This document shows positions 8,113 through 16,361 of a stretch of 64,000 nt of DNA, piece after piece (the stretch's first letter is position 1; each line of letters begins with the position of its first letter). The stretch lies in NCBI RefSeq assembly GCF_020010905.1, contig NZ_JAGJBY010000002.1, positions 2,914,001-2,978,000 of the forward strand, in the 5' to 3' direction. The translations under genes were made by a program, and so were the position numbers. Source of the stretch: Streptomyces acidiscabies. GTDB lineage: Bacteria > Actinomycetota > Actinomycetes > Streptomycetales > Streptomycetaceae. The notes beneath the pieces are model-generated. The model saw only the letters and a list, made by a program, of their open reading frames with translations. It did no database searches and was not told where the DNA came from.

Positions 8113-9541
8113 TGCCCGTGACCACCGTCGTCGCCAGGATCCAGCCCGTCACGATCAGGACGTACGACAGGGTCTGGTAGACGCCGGTCGGCGCGAACGC
8201 CCCCTCCTGGCCGAAGGAGATGACCGGGAGGAGCAGGTCGAGGGTGTAGAAGACGGGGTTGAAGCCGGGGGACTCGGCGGGCTTCAGGGGCGCCGGGTGG
8301 TGGAGGGCGAAGGTGACCGAGCCGACGGCCAGCAGGGAGAGCAGCCAGATGCCCGCGCGCAGGGGGCGGAAGCCGTAGCCGACCGTCGTGTCCTGGAGGT
8401 GGCCCCACAGGCGGCCGTACCAGGGGAGGGTGCGGCGGTGGCGGCGCTGCTTGGCGAGCTGGACCAGGCGGGCCGAGGCGTCGTCGCCGGTTCTGCGGTA
8501 GGCGGCGGTGAGTTGCTCGTACGCGTGCGGGTTGAAGGAGTCGTCGCGGTCCAGCATCGGGAGGCGGGACTCGACCGGGGCGTGCGGGGTCAGGAACGTG
8601 TACGTCAGGTCCAACAGGCGGACCTGGTCCGGGAGTTTCTCCGGGGACAGGTTCAACTGGCCTATCTCCGTGGCCCGGAGGTTCAGCATCCCGCCGATCG
8701 GAACGCCCCTGCGCAGCCACAGCTCCCCGATCACGCAACTGCTCGCGCGCAGCGCCGTCCCGCCGGGGTTCGACAGCGTGCAGTCGAGGAGGTCGATCCG
8801 GCCGGGGACACGGGTGCCGCGCAGGTCGATACGGCCCTGTGCGCGCAGGCGGCGGGCGACGATGTTCGCGCCCACCTCCATCGTCTCGGCCTGGAGGACG
8901 TTCGCGCCCGGGTGGGCGAGGTCCGCGTCCTCCAGGTCCAGCGAGCCGGCGACACGGGCGCCGTCCAGGCGGATCAGGCCCCGCGCCGTGAGGCCCCTCG
9001 CGCACAGGTCGTCGTCCACGGAGACCTGGTTGAGGCCCAGCGCCGGCAACCCGCTGTCGTCGCCGGTGACTTCCGCGTGGTCCAGGAAGAGGGCGCCCGC
9101 TATCTGGGTGCCGCCGAGGCGGACCGGGCCGGAGATACGGCACCGGGTCAGACGCAGGCTGCCGTCGATACGGGCGCGGGCCGCCGCGAGGCCGGGGAGG
9201 GTGCTGTCGCGCAGGTTCAGGTACTGCAACTGGGCCCCCGCGAAACGCGGAGTGCGGTCGAAGCGGCAGTAGTTGAGGCGGATCACCTGCTCGACGGTCG
9301 CGTACCGCAGGTCCAACTCCCCGGTGATCCGGGCTCCCATGAGCTTCAGCGCGGGCACTTCGCCGGGTTCGGCGGGGCCGTTGAGCAGCAGGGCACGCAA
9401 CACCTTGGCACGGACGGCCCGTTCGGGGCCCCACTCGACGCCGGGCGCATCCCCGTCCGCATCACGGAAGTCCACGGTCGCCCCCGTGACGAAGGCCCGC
9501 CAGACGCGTCGCTCGGCCGGTGTCAGATCGTTGATCTCCAT
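8087..9541 (-). CDS. Membrane-anchored beta-helix-like repeat protein of unknown function
   Basis: 484 residues. Residues ~60-290 are built from short repeats of the type LDLRYATVEQVIRL / LNLRDSTL / LRLTRCRI / LFLDHAEV / IRLDGARV, which resemble a right-handed parallel beta-helix or pentapeptide-type solenoid. After a linker, two to three hydrophobic helices follow (IWLLSLLAVGSVTFAL and SYVLIVTGWILATTVVTGI), with a hydrophobic segment between them. Database entries for Streptomyces relatives often carry the name membrane-associated oxidoreductase, but I see no nucleotide or metal motif to support it. ATG at 9541. Function unknown; the helix arrangement at the end resembles a small channel-like module. 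Confidence 0.7.
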   Translation of the reverse strand: MEINDLTPAERRVWRAFVTGATVDFRDADGDAPGVEWGPERAVRAKVLRALLLNGPAEPGEVPALKLMGARITGELDLRYATVEQVIRLNYCRFDRTPRFAGAQLQYLNLRDSTLPGLAAARARIDGSLRLTRCRISGPVRLGGTQIAGALFLDHAEVTGDDSGLPALGLNQVSVDDDLCARGLTARGLIRLDGARVAGSLDLEDADLAHPGANVLQAETMEVGANIVARRLRAQGRIDLRGTRVPGRIDLLDCTLSNPGGTALRASSCVIGELWLRRGVPIGGMLNLRATEIGQLNLSPEKLPDQVRLLDLTYTFLTPHAPVESRLPMLDRDDSFNPHAYEQLTAAYRRTGDDASARLVQLAKQRRHRRTLPWYGRLWGHLQDTTVGYGFRPLRAGIWLLSLLAVGSVTFALHHPAPLKPAESPGFNPVFYTLDLLLPVISFGQEGAFAPTGVYQTLSYVLIVTGWILATTVVTGITRTVSRQ

Positions 9542-9592
9542 CGGTCGCGACTCTGGCGGGCCTGGTGGCGGGGTGTCAACGGGGGTGGGGCA

Positions 9593-10180
9593 TCAAGCCC
9601 TCGCGTTCCACTCCGCGATCGCCGGCCACCCATGCTCCGTCGACAACCGGCTCACCGTCCCCGTCGCCAACTGGAACAACCGTCCCTCCGAAGCCGGCAA
9701 CCCCAGCCGCCGCGCCGTCAGCACCCGCAGGAAGTGCGCGTGGGCGACCAGCACCACGTCGCCCTCCTCCAGCGCGGGCACCACGCGTGCGAGCACGCGG
9801 TCCGCGCGGGCGCCGATCTCCTCCGGGGACTCCCCGGGGTGACCCTCGGGACCGGGCGGTACCCCGTCGGTCCACAGGTACCAGTCGGGACGCGTCTCGT
9901 GGATCTCGACGGTCGTGATCCCCTCGTACCCGCCGTAGTCCCACTCGTGCAGGTCGGGTTCCGTCGACGCGCCGGTGATCCCGGCGAGTTCGGCGGTACG
10001 GACGGCGCGGGCCAGCGGGCTGGTCAGCGCGAGCGAGAAGGTCCGGTCCGCGAGGAGCGGCGTGAGCGACTTGGCCTGCTGCTCACCCTGGTCGGTGAGG
10101 GGCAGGTCGGTCCAGCTGGTGTGCCGGCCCGACGCGCTCCACTCCGTCTCCCCATGGCGGACCAGGAACAAGTCCCCCAT
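9593..10180 (-). CDS. Histidine phosphatase family protein, last gene of the PPP operon
   Basis: 195 residues. The N-terminal LVRHGETEW carries the RHG phosphohistidine triad (R8-H9-G10). The second half has EWDYGGYEG and the catalytic HAHFLRVL. This is the phosphoglycerate-mutase-like phosphatase fold. The ATG at 10180 lies 8 bases after the gnd stop, so translation is probably coupled. Its position as last gene of a pentose-phosphate operon suggests a sugar-phosphate or related phosphoester substrate, but members of this family are promiscuous and no specific substrate can be assigned. Confidence 0.82.
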   Translation of the reverse strand: MGDLFLVRHGETEWSASGRHTSWTDLPLTDQGEQQAKSLTPLLADRTFSLALTSPLARAVRTAELAGITGASTEPDLHEWDYGGYEGITTVEIHETRPDWYLWTDGVPPGPEGHPGESPEEIGARADRVLARVVPALEEGDVVLVAHAHFLRVLTARRLGLPASEGRLFQLATGTVSRLSTEHGWPAIAEWNARA

Positions 10181-10188
10181 GGCCGGAC

Positions 10189-11064
10189 CTACTTGCTCTC
10201 GACGGCGTGCCCGCCGAACTGGTTGCGCAGCGCCGAGATCATCTTCATCTGCGGCGAGTCGTCCTGCCGGGACGAGAACCGCGCGAACAGCGACGCCGTG
10301 ATCGCGGGCAGCGGCACCGCGTGGTCGATGGCGGCCTCGACCGTCCAACGCCCCTCGCCGGAGTCCTCGGCGTACCCGCGCAGCTTGTCCAGGTGCTCGT
10401 CCTCGTCCAGCGCGTTCACCGCGAGGTCGAGCAGCCACGACCGGATGACGGTGCCCTCCTGCCAGGACCGGAAGACCTCGCGCACGTCGGTGACGGAGTC
10501 GACCTTCTCCAGCAGCTCCCAGCCCTCCGCGTACGCCTGCATCATGGCGTACTCGATGCCGTTGTGGACCATCTTGGAGAAGTGCCCGGCGCCGACCTTG
10601 CCGGCGTGGACGTACCCGTACGGCCCTTCGGGCTTGAGGGCGTCGAAGACCGGCTGCACCCTCGCGATGTGCTCGGCGTCGCCGCCGACCATCAGGGCGT
10701 ACCCGTTCTGGAGACCCCACACGCCGCCGGAGACGCCCGCGTCGACGAAGCCGATGCCCTTCGCGCCCAGCTCCTCCGCGTGCTTCTCGTCCTCCGTCCA
10801 GCGGGAGTTGCCGCCGTCGACGACCGTGTCACCGGCCTGAAGGAGGCCGCCCAGCTCGTCCACGACGGACTGCGTGGGGCCGCCGGCCGGGACCATCACC
10901 CAGACCACGCGCGGCGCTTCGAGCTTCTCCACCAGCTCCGACAGGCTTGCCACGTCGGAGAGTTCGGGGTTGCGGTCGTACCCGACGACGGTGTGGCCGG
11001 CGCGGCGGATGCGCTCGCGCATGTTGCCGCCCATCTTGCCGAGACCGATCAGTCCGAGCTGCAT
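10189..11064 (-). CDS. gnd: 6-phosphogluconate dehydrogenase (decarboxylating), short NAD-type
   Basis: Converts 6-phosphogluconate to ribulose 5-phosphate and CO2. It has 291 residues, the short form found in actinobacteria (the long dimeric form is ~470). The nucleotide loop GLIGLGKMGGNM is at residues 4-15. The second strand ends TVVGYDRNP, with an aspartate that favours NAD. The VDGGNSRWTEDE and DAGVSGGVWGL segments are substrate motifs, and the lysine is in AGHFSKMVHNGIEY. Two bases separate it from the pgi stop. Part of the seven-gene operon tkt-tal-zwf-opcA-pgi-gnd-phosphatase. Confidence 0.92.
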   Translation of the reverse strand: MQLGLIGLGKMGGNMRERIRRAGHTVVGYDRNPELSDVASLSELVEKLEAPRVVWVMVPAGGPTQSVVDELGGLLQAGDTVVDGGNSRWTEDEKHAEELGAKGIGFVDAGVSGGVWGLQNGYALMVGGDAEHIARVQPVFDALKPEGPYGYVHAGKVGAGHFSKMVHNGIEYAMMQAYAEGWELLEKVDSVTDVREVFRSWQEGTVIRSWLLDLAVNALDEDEHLDKLRGYAEDSGEGRWTVEAAIDHAVPLPAITASLFARFSSRQDDSPQMKMISALRNQFGGHAVESK

Positions 11065-11066
11065 GG

Positions 11067-12716
11067 CTACTTCACATCCTTGAACTTGAGGTCACGGTAG
11101 GCGGCGACGAGAGCGGCCGTGGAGGCGTCGAGTCCGGGCACGTCCGCACCCGAGGTGAGGGCCGGCTCCACGCGCTTGGCGAGGACCTTGCCCAGCTCGA
11201 CACCCCACTGGTCGAAGGAATCGATGTTCCAGATCGCGCCCTGTACGAACACCTTGTGCTCGTACAGCGCGATGAGCTGGCCGAGCACCGACGGCGACAG
11301 CTCGCCCGCGAGGATGGTCGTCGTGGGGTGGTCGCCCTGGAAGGTGCGGTGCGCGACCTGCTCCTCCGGAACGCCCTCCGCACGGACCTCGTCGGCCGTC
11401 TTGCCGAACGCCAGCGCCTGCCCCTGCGCGAACAGGTTGGCCATCAACAGGTCGTGCTGCGCCTTGAGTTCGTCGCTCAGCTCGCCGACCGGACGCGCGA
11501 ACCCGAGCAGGTCGGCCGGGATCAGCTTCGTGCCCTGGTGGATCAACTGGTAGTACGCGTGCTGCCCGTTGGTGCCGGGCGTGCCCCACACCACGGGACC
11601 GGTCTCCCAGGAGACCGGACGCCCCTCGCGGTCCACGGACTTGCCGTTGGACTCCATGTCCAGCTGCTGCAAGTAGGCGGTGAACTTGGAGAGATAGTGC
11701 GAGTACGGCAGCACCGCGTGCGACTGAGCGCCCAGCACGTTCCCGTACCAGACCCCCAACAGGCCCAGGATCAAAGGCGCGTTGGCCTCGGCAGGGGCAT
11801 TCTTGAAGTGCTCGTCCACCAGGTGGAACCCGTCGAGCATCTCCCGGAACCCGTCCGGACCGATCGCGATCATCAGCGAGAGCCCGATCGCGGAGTCGTA
11901 CGAGTAACGCCCGCCGACCCAGTCCCAGAACTCGAACATGTTCGCCGTGTCGATCCCGAAGTCCGCGACCTTCTCGGAGTTCGTCGACAGCGCGACAAAG
12001 TGCTTCGCGACCGCCTTCTCGTCGCCGTCCAGGCCCCTGAGCAGCCAGGATCGCGCCGAGGTGGCGTTGGTGATCGTCTCGATCGTGGTGAACGTCTTCG
12101 AGGCGACGATGAACAGCGTCTCCTCGGGGTCGAGGTCGCGCACGGCCTCGTGCAGGTCGGAGCCGTCCACGTTGGAGACGAAGCGGAAGGTCAACTCCCT
12201 CGCGGTGAACGCCCGCAGCGCCTCGTACGCCATCGCGGGGCCCAGGTCCGAGCCGCCGATCCCGATGTTGACGACGTTGCGGATACGACGGCCCGTGTGA
12301 CCGACCCACGCACCCGACCGCACCTGCTCCGCGAACGCGGCCATCTTGTCGAGCACCGCGTGCACGGCCGGTACGACGTTCTCGCCGTCGACCTCGATCA
12401 CGGCGCCGCGCGGCGCCCGCAGCGCGGTGTGCAGCACCGCACGCTGCTCGGTGATGTTGATCTTCTCGCCCCGGAACATCGCGTCCCGCAGCCCGAACAC
12501 GTCGGTCGCAAGAGCGAGTTCACGCAGCAGCGTCAGCGTCTCGTCGGTGACGAGGTGCTTCGAGTAGTCGATCCGCAGATCGCCGACCCGGACGACGTAC
12601 CGCTCGGCGCGGGCGGGGTCGGAGGCGAACAGCTCGCGCAGCCCGGCCCGTTCGGAGGAATGCGCCAACAGCGCTTCCCACTCGGGCCGTTCGGTGAGCA
12701 GAGGTGTCTCAGACAT
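11067..12716 (-). CDS. pgi: Glucose-6-phosphate isomerase
   Basis: 549 residues, the usual length. Recognisable segments are VNIGIGGSDLGPAMAYEAL (sugar-phosphate binding), VASKTFTTIETITNA and the family signature in GGRYSYDSAIGLSL. It interconverts glucose 6-phosphate and fructose 6-phosphate, so carbon from transaldolase and transketolase can be returned to the oxidative branch. The start ATG at 12716 lies inside the end of opcA (8-bp overlap). Streptomyces often carry more than one pgi; this is the copy tied to the pentose-phosphate operon. Confidence 0.95.
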   Translation of the reverse strand: MSETPLLTERPEWEALLAHSSERAGLRELFASDPARAERYVVRVGDLRIDYSKHLVTDETLTLLRELALATDVFGLRDAMFRGEKINITEQRAVLHTALRAPRGAVIEVDGENVVPAVHAVLDKMAAFAEQVRSGAWVGHTGRRIRNVVNIGIGGSDLGPAMAYEALRAFTARELTFRFVSNVDGSDLHEAVRDLDPEETLFIVASKTFTTIETITNATSARSWLLRGLDGDEKAVAKHFVALSTNSEKVADFGIDTANMFEFWDWVGGRYSYDSAIGLSLMIAIGPDGFREMLDGFHLVDEHFKNAPAEANAPLILGLLGVWYGNVLGAQSHAVLPYSHYLSKFTAYLQQLDMESNGKSVDREGRPVSWETGPVVWGTPGTNGQHAYYQLIHQGTKLIPADLLGFARPVGELSDELKAQHDLLMANLFAQGQALAFGKTADEVRAEGVPEEQVAHRTFQGDHPTTTILAGELSPSVLGQLIALYEHKVFVQGAIWNIDSFDQWGVELGKVLAKRVEPALTSGADVPGLDASTAALVAAYRDLKFKDVK

Positions 12717-13644
12717 GTGCGGGGGTCTCCTTGGTGCCCTCGCCGCGCAGGGCGACGGCGTACATCTCGTCCGCGTCGAGGCGACGCAGTTCCTCGGCGA
12801 TGAGTTCGGAGGTGGTGCGCACCTTCAGCGCGAGGGTGCGGGACGGCTGGCCCGGCAGCGACAGCGTCGCGAGGGGGCCGTCGGGACGGTCGATGACGAC
12901 CTCGCCGTCCGCCGTACCGAGCCGGACGGCCGTGACGACCGGCCCTGCCGTGACCACGCGGTCGATCGTGACCTTGAGGCGCGCCTCCAGCCAGCGCGCG
13001 AGCAGCTCGGCGGCCGGGTTGTCGGCCTCGGCCTCGACGGCGCCGGAGATGATCGGCACCCGGGCCTGGTCGAGGGCCGCCGCGAGCATCGAGCGCCACG
13101 GTGTGAGGCGGGTCCAGGCGAGGTCGGTGTCGCCGGGGGCGTACGACCGGATGCGCGCGGACAGCGTCTGGAGGGGGTTCTCGACCGCGTACAGGTCGGT
13201 GATCCTGCGCTGCGCCAGCGCGCCCAGCGGGTCCTTCGAGGGGTTCTCGGGGGCGTCCACCGGCCACCAGACGACGACCGGCGCGTCCGGCAGCAGCAGC
13301 GGCAGGACCACCGAGTCGGCGTGGTCGGACACCTCGCCGTAGGTGCGCAGCACGACGGTCTCGCCGGCGCCCGCCTCGGAGCCGACCCGGACCTCGGCGT
13401 CGAGCCGGGACTGGGTGCGCTCGCGCGGGGTGCGGGCCTGGCGCTTGATGACGACCAGGGTGCGCGAGGGGTGCTCGTGCGAGGCCTCCTCGGCCGCCTT
13501 GATCGCGTCGTACGCGTTCTCTTCGTCCGTGACGATGACCATCGTCAGGACCATTCCCACGGCGGGGGTGCCGATCGCGCGGCGACCCTGCACCAGCGCC
13601 TTGTTGATCTTGCTTGCCGTGGTGTCGGTGAGGTCGATCTTCAT
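12709..13644 (-). CDS. opcA: Glucose-6-phosphate dehydrogenase assembly protein OpcA
   Basis: 311 residues. The N-terminus MKIDLTDTTASKINKAL and the central APVVVWWPVDAPENPSKDPLG segment are hallmarks of OpcA in actinobacteria and cyanobacteria. It activates or helps assemble glucose-6-phosphate dehydrogenase, and here it directly follows zwf with an ATGA overlap (13641-13644). It overlaps pgi by 8 bp on the other side. No catalytic motif is expected. The linkage to zwf makes the assignment secure. Confidence 0.93.
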   Translation of the reverse strand: MKIDLTDTTASKINKALVQGRRAIGTPAVGMVLTMVIVTDEENAYDAIKAAEEASHEHPSRTLVVIKRQARTPRERTQSRLDAEVRVGSEAGAGETVVLRTYGEVSDHADSVVLPLLLPDAPVVVWWPVDAPENPSKDPLGALAQRRITDLYAVENPLQTLSARIRSYAPGDTDLAWTRLTPWRSMLAAALDQARVPIISGAVEAEADNPAAELLARWLEARLKVTIDRVVTAGPVVTAVRLGTADGEVVIDRPDGPLATLSLPGQPSRTLALKVRTTSELIAEELRRLDADEMYAVALRGEGTKETPAHV

Positions 13645-15206
13645 GGCCTGCGCCAGCTCCGTCCGTCTCGTGCGAGCATCTCGTCGGCTTCCTGGGGGCC
13701 CCAGCTGCCGGACGCGTACTGGGCGGGCTTCCCGTGCGTCGCCCAGTGGACCTCGATCGGATCGAGGATCTTCCAGGACTCTTCCACTTCCTGGTGGCGG
13801 GGGAAGAGGTTGGCGTCCCCGAGCAGTACGTCCAGGATGAGCCGTTCGTACGCCTCGGGGCTGGACTCCGTGAAGGATTCGCCGTACGCGAAGTCCATCG
13901 TGACGTCCCGGATCTCCATCGAGGTACCCGGGACCTTCGACCCGAACCGTACCGTCATGCCCTCGTCCGGCTGGACCCGGATGACGATCGCGTTGGAACC
14001 CAGCTCCTCCGTGGCGCTGGAGTCGAACGGCGAGTGCGGCGCCGTCTGGAAGACGACCGCGATCTCCGTGACCCGGCGGCCCAGGCGCTTGCCGGTGCGC
14101 AGGTAGAACGGGACCCCGGCCCAGCGGCGGTTGTCGACGTTCAGCTTGATCGCGGCGTACGTGTCCGTCGTCGAGGCCGGGTCGATGCCGTCCTCCTGGA
14201 GGTAGCCGCTGACCTTCTCGCCGCCCTGCCAGCCCTCGGCGTACTGGCCGCGCACGGTGTGCTCGCCGATGTTCTCCGGGAGCTTCACGGCCTTGAGGAC
14301 CTTCAGCTTCTCGGTGAGCAGCGACGCCGCGTCGAACGCGGCCGGCTCCTCCATCGCGGTGAGCGCCATCAGCTGGAGCAGGTGGTTCTGGATGACGTCA
14401 CGGGCCGAGCCGATGCCGTCGTAGTACCCGGCGCGCCCGCCGATGCCGATGTCCTCGGCCATCGTGATCTGCACGTGGTCCACGTACGACCGGTTCCAGA
14501 TCGGCTCGAACATCTGGTTCGCGAAGCGCAGCGCCAGGATGTTCTGGACGGTCTCCTTGCCGAGGTAGTGGTCGATCCGGAACACCTGGTCCGGGTCGAA
14601 CACGTCGTGCACGATCCGGTTCAGCTCCTCGGCCGACGCCAGGTCGTGCCCGAACGGCTTCTCGATGACCGCCCGCCGCCAGGAACCCTCCGGCGGGGTC
14701 GCCAGGCCGTGCTTCTTCAGCTGCTGGACGACCTCGGGGAAGAACTTCGGCGGTACGGAGAGGTAGAAGGCGTAGTTGCCGCTCGTACCGCGCGCCGCGT
14801 CCAGCTCGTCGACGGTCTGCCGCAGCTGCTTGAACGCGGTGTCGTCGTCGAAGGCGCCGGGGATGAACCGCATGCCCTCGGCGAGCTGCTGCCACACCTC
14901 CTCGCGGAACGGCGTACGGGCGTGCTCGCGCACCGAGTCGTGCACGACCTGCGCGAAGTCCTGGTCCTCCCAGTCCCGGCGGGCGAACCCGACGAGCGAG
15001 AAGCCCGGCGGGAGCATCCCGCGGTTGGCGAGGTCGTAGACGGCCGGCATCAGCTTCTTGCGCGACAGGTCACCCGTCACCCCGAAGATCACCAGCCCGG
15101 ACGGCCCCGCGATCCGCGGCAGCCGCCGGTCCCGGGGATCCCGCAGCGGGTTCTCCCAGTCGGCCGGGTCCACGGCCGTGGCACTGACAGTGTCTACGGC
15201 GTTCAT
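13641..15206 (-). CDS. zwf: Glucose-6-phosphate dehydrogenase
   Basis: 521 residues. The coenzyme loop FGVTGDLSRKKLMPAVYDL is near residue 40 and the active-site signature RIDHYLGKETVQN near residue 210; both are intact. Entry enzyme of the oxidative pentose-phosphate pathway and main NADPH source for antibiotic and lipid synthesis. ATG at 15206, overlapping the tal stop (4 bp). The first codons encode a GTAGACACTGTC stretch that resembles the TetR operator at 4329 (see findings). This gene order matches the second pentose-phosphate cluster that I recall from S. coelicolor (zwf1 region). Confidence 0.95.
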   Translation of the reverse strand: MNAVDTVSATAVDPADWENPLRDPRDRRLPRIAGPSGLVIFGVTGDLSRKKLMPAVYDLANRGMLPPGFSLVGFARRDWEDQDFAQVVHDSVREHARTPFREEVWQQLAEGMRFIPGAFDDDTAFKQLRQTVDELDAARGTSGNYAFYLSVPPKFFPEVVQQLKKHGLATPPEGSWRRAVIEKPFGHDLASAEELNRIVHDVFDPDQVFRIDHYLGKETVQNILALRFANQMFEPIWNRSYVDHVQITMAEDIGIGGRAGYYDGIGSARDVIQNHLLQLMALTAMEEPAAFDAASLLTEKLKVLKAVKLPENIGEHTVRGQYAEGWQGGEKVSGYLQEDGIDPASTTDTYAAIKLNVDNRRWAGVPFYLRTGKRLGRRVTEIAVVFQTAPHSPFDSSATEELGSNAIVIRVQPDEGMTVRFGSKVPGTSMEIRDVTMDFAYGESFTESSPEAYERLILDVLLGDANLFPRHQEVEESWKILDPIEVHWATHGKPAQYASGSWGPQEADEMLARDGRSWRRP

Positions 15207-16342
15207 TCCGCGCCCACTCCCTTGTTTCCCTTGCTCTCCAGCGACTTCCTGACCGCGCTCAGCAGGTCCTCCCAGGCGACCGCGAACTTCTCGACACCCT
15301 CCTGCTCCAGTCGGGTGACCACTTCGTCGTACGACACACCCAGCGCCGCCACCGCGTCGAGGTCCGCGCGGGCCTGCTCGTACCCGCCCGTGACCGTGTC
15401 ACCGGTGACGACCCCGTGGCCCGCGACCGCGTCCAGTGTGGCCTGCGGCATGGTGTTGACCGTGCCGGGCGCGACCAGCTCGTCCACGTACAGGGTGTCC
15501 TTGTAAGCAGGATCCTTCACCCCGGTCGAAGCCCACAGCGGACGCTGGCGGTGCGCGCCCGCGCTCTCCAGGGCGGCGAAGCGCTCGGAGGCGAAGACCT
15601 TCTCGTACGCCTCGTAGGCCAGCCGCGCGTTCGCCAGGGCCGCCTTGCCCTTGAGGGCGAGGGCCTCGGTGGTGCCCAGCGCCGTGAGCTGCTTGTCGAT
15701 GTCGGAGTCGACGCGGGAGACGAAGAAGGAGGCCACGGAGTGGATCGTGGACAGGTCGAGACCGGCCGCGCGCGCCTTCTCCAGGCCCGCGAGGTAGGCG
15801 TCCATGACCTCGGCGTACCGCTCCAGGGAGAAGATCAGCGTCACGTTCACGCTGATCCCGAGGCCCACGACCTCGGTGATCGCCGGGAGGCCGGCCTTCG
15901 TCGCCGGGATCTTGATCATCACGTTCGGCCGGTCCACCAGCCAGAACAGCTGCTTCGCCTCGGCGACGGTCGGAGCCGTCTCGTGCGCGAGACGCGGGTC
16001 CACCTCGATCGAGACCCGCCCGTCCCGCCCGCCGGTCGCGTCGTACACCGGCCGCAGCACGTCCGCCGCGTCCCGTACGTCGGCCGTCGTCATCATCCGT
16101 ACGGCCTCGTCGACCGTGACGCCGCGTACGGCCAGGTCGGCGAGCTGCTCCTCGTAGCCCTCGCCCGAGCCGATCGCGGCCTGGAAGATCGAGGGGTTGG
16201 TGGTGACGCCGACGACGTGCTGGGTGGCGATCAGCTCGGCGAGGTTGCCGGAGACGAGGCGCTTGCGCGAGAGGTCGTCCAGCCAGATGGAGACGCCCTC
16301 AAGGCTGAGGCGTTCCAGGGGTGTTGCGGTCACTTCGATCAT
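15203..16342 (-). CDS. tal: Transaldolase
   Basis: 379 residues, the TalB-like length of actinobacterial enzymes. The N-terminal GVSIWLDDLSRKRL and VVGVTTNPSIF segments and the Schiff-base lysine in NVMIKIPATKAGL are conserved, as is the later ASTGVKDPAYKDTLYV. It transfers dihydroxyacetone units between sedoheptulose 7-phosphate and glyceraldehyde 3-phosphate. Start ATG at 16342 with an AGAAAGAAG purine tract upstream. It lies 19 bases downstream of tkt and overlaps zwf by 4 bp. Confidence 0.94.
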   Translation of the reverse strand: MIEVTATPLERLSLEGVSIWLDDLSRKRLVSGNLAELIATQHVVGVTTNPSIFQAAIGSGEGYEEQLADLAVRGVTVDEAVRMMTTADVRDAADVLRPVYDATGGRDGRVSIEVDPRLAHETAPTVAEAKQLFWLVDRPNVMIKIPATKAGLPAITEVVGLGISVNVTLIFSLERYAEVMDAYLAGLEKARAAGLDLSTIHSVASFFVSRVDSDIDKQLTALGTTEALALKGKAALANARLAYEAYEKVFASERFAALESAGAHRQRPLWASTGVKDPAYKDTLYVDELVAPGTVNTMPQATLDAVAGHGVVTGDTVTGGYEQARADLDAVAALGVSYDEVVTRLEQEGVEKFAVAWEDLLSAVRKSLESKGNKGVGAE

Positions 16343-16361
16343 CTTCTTTCTGGCGTTCTGA

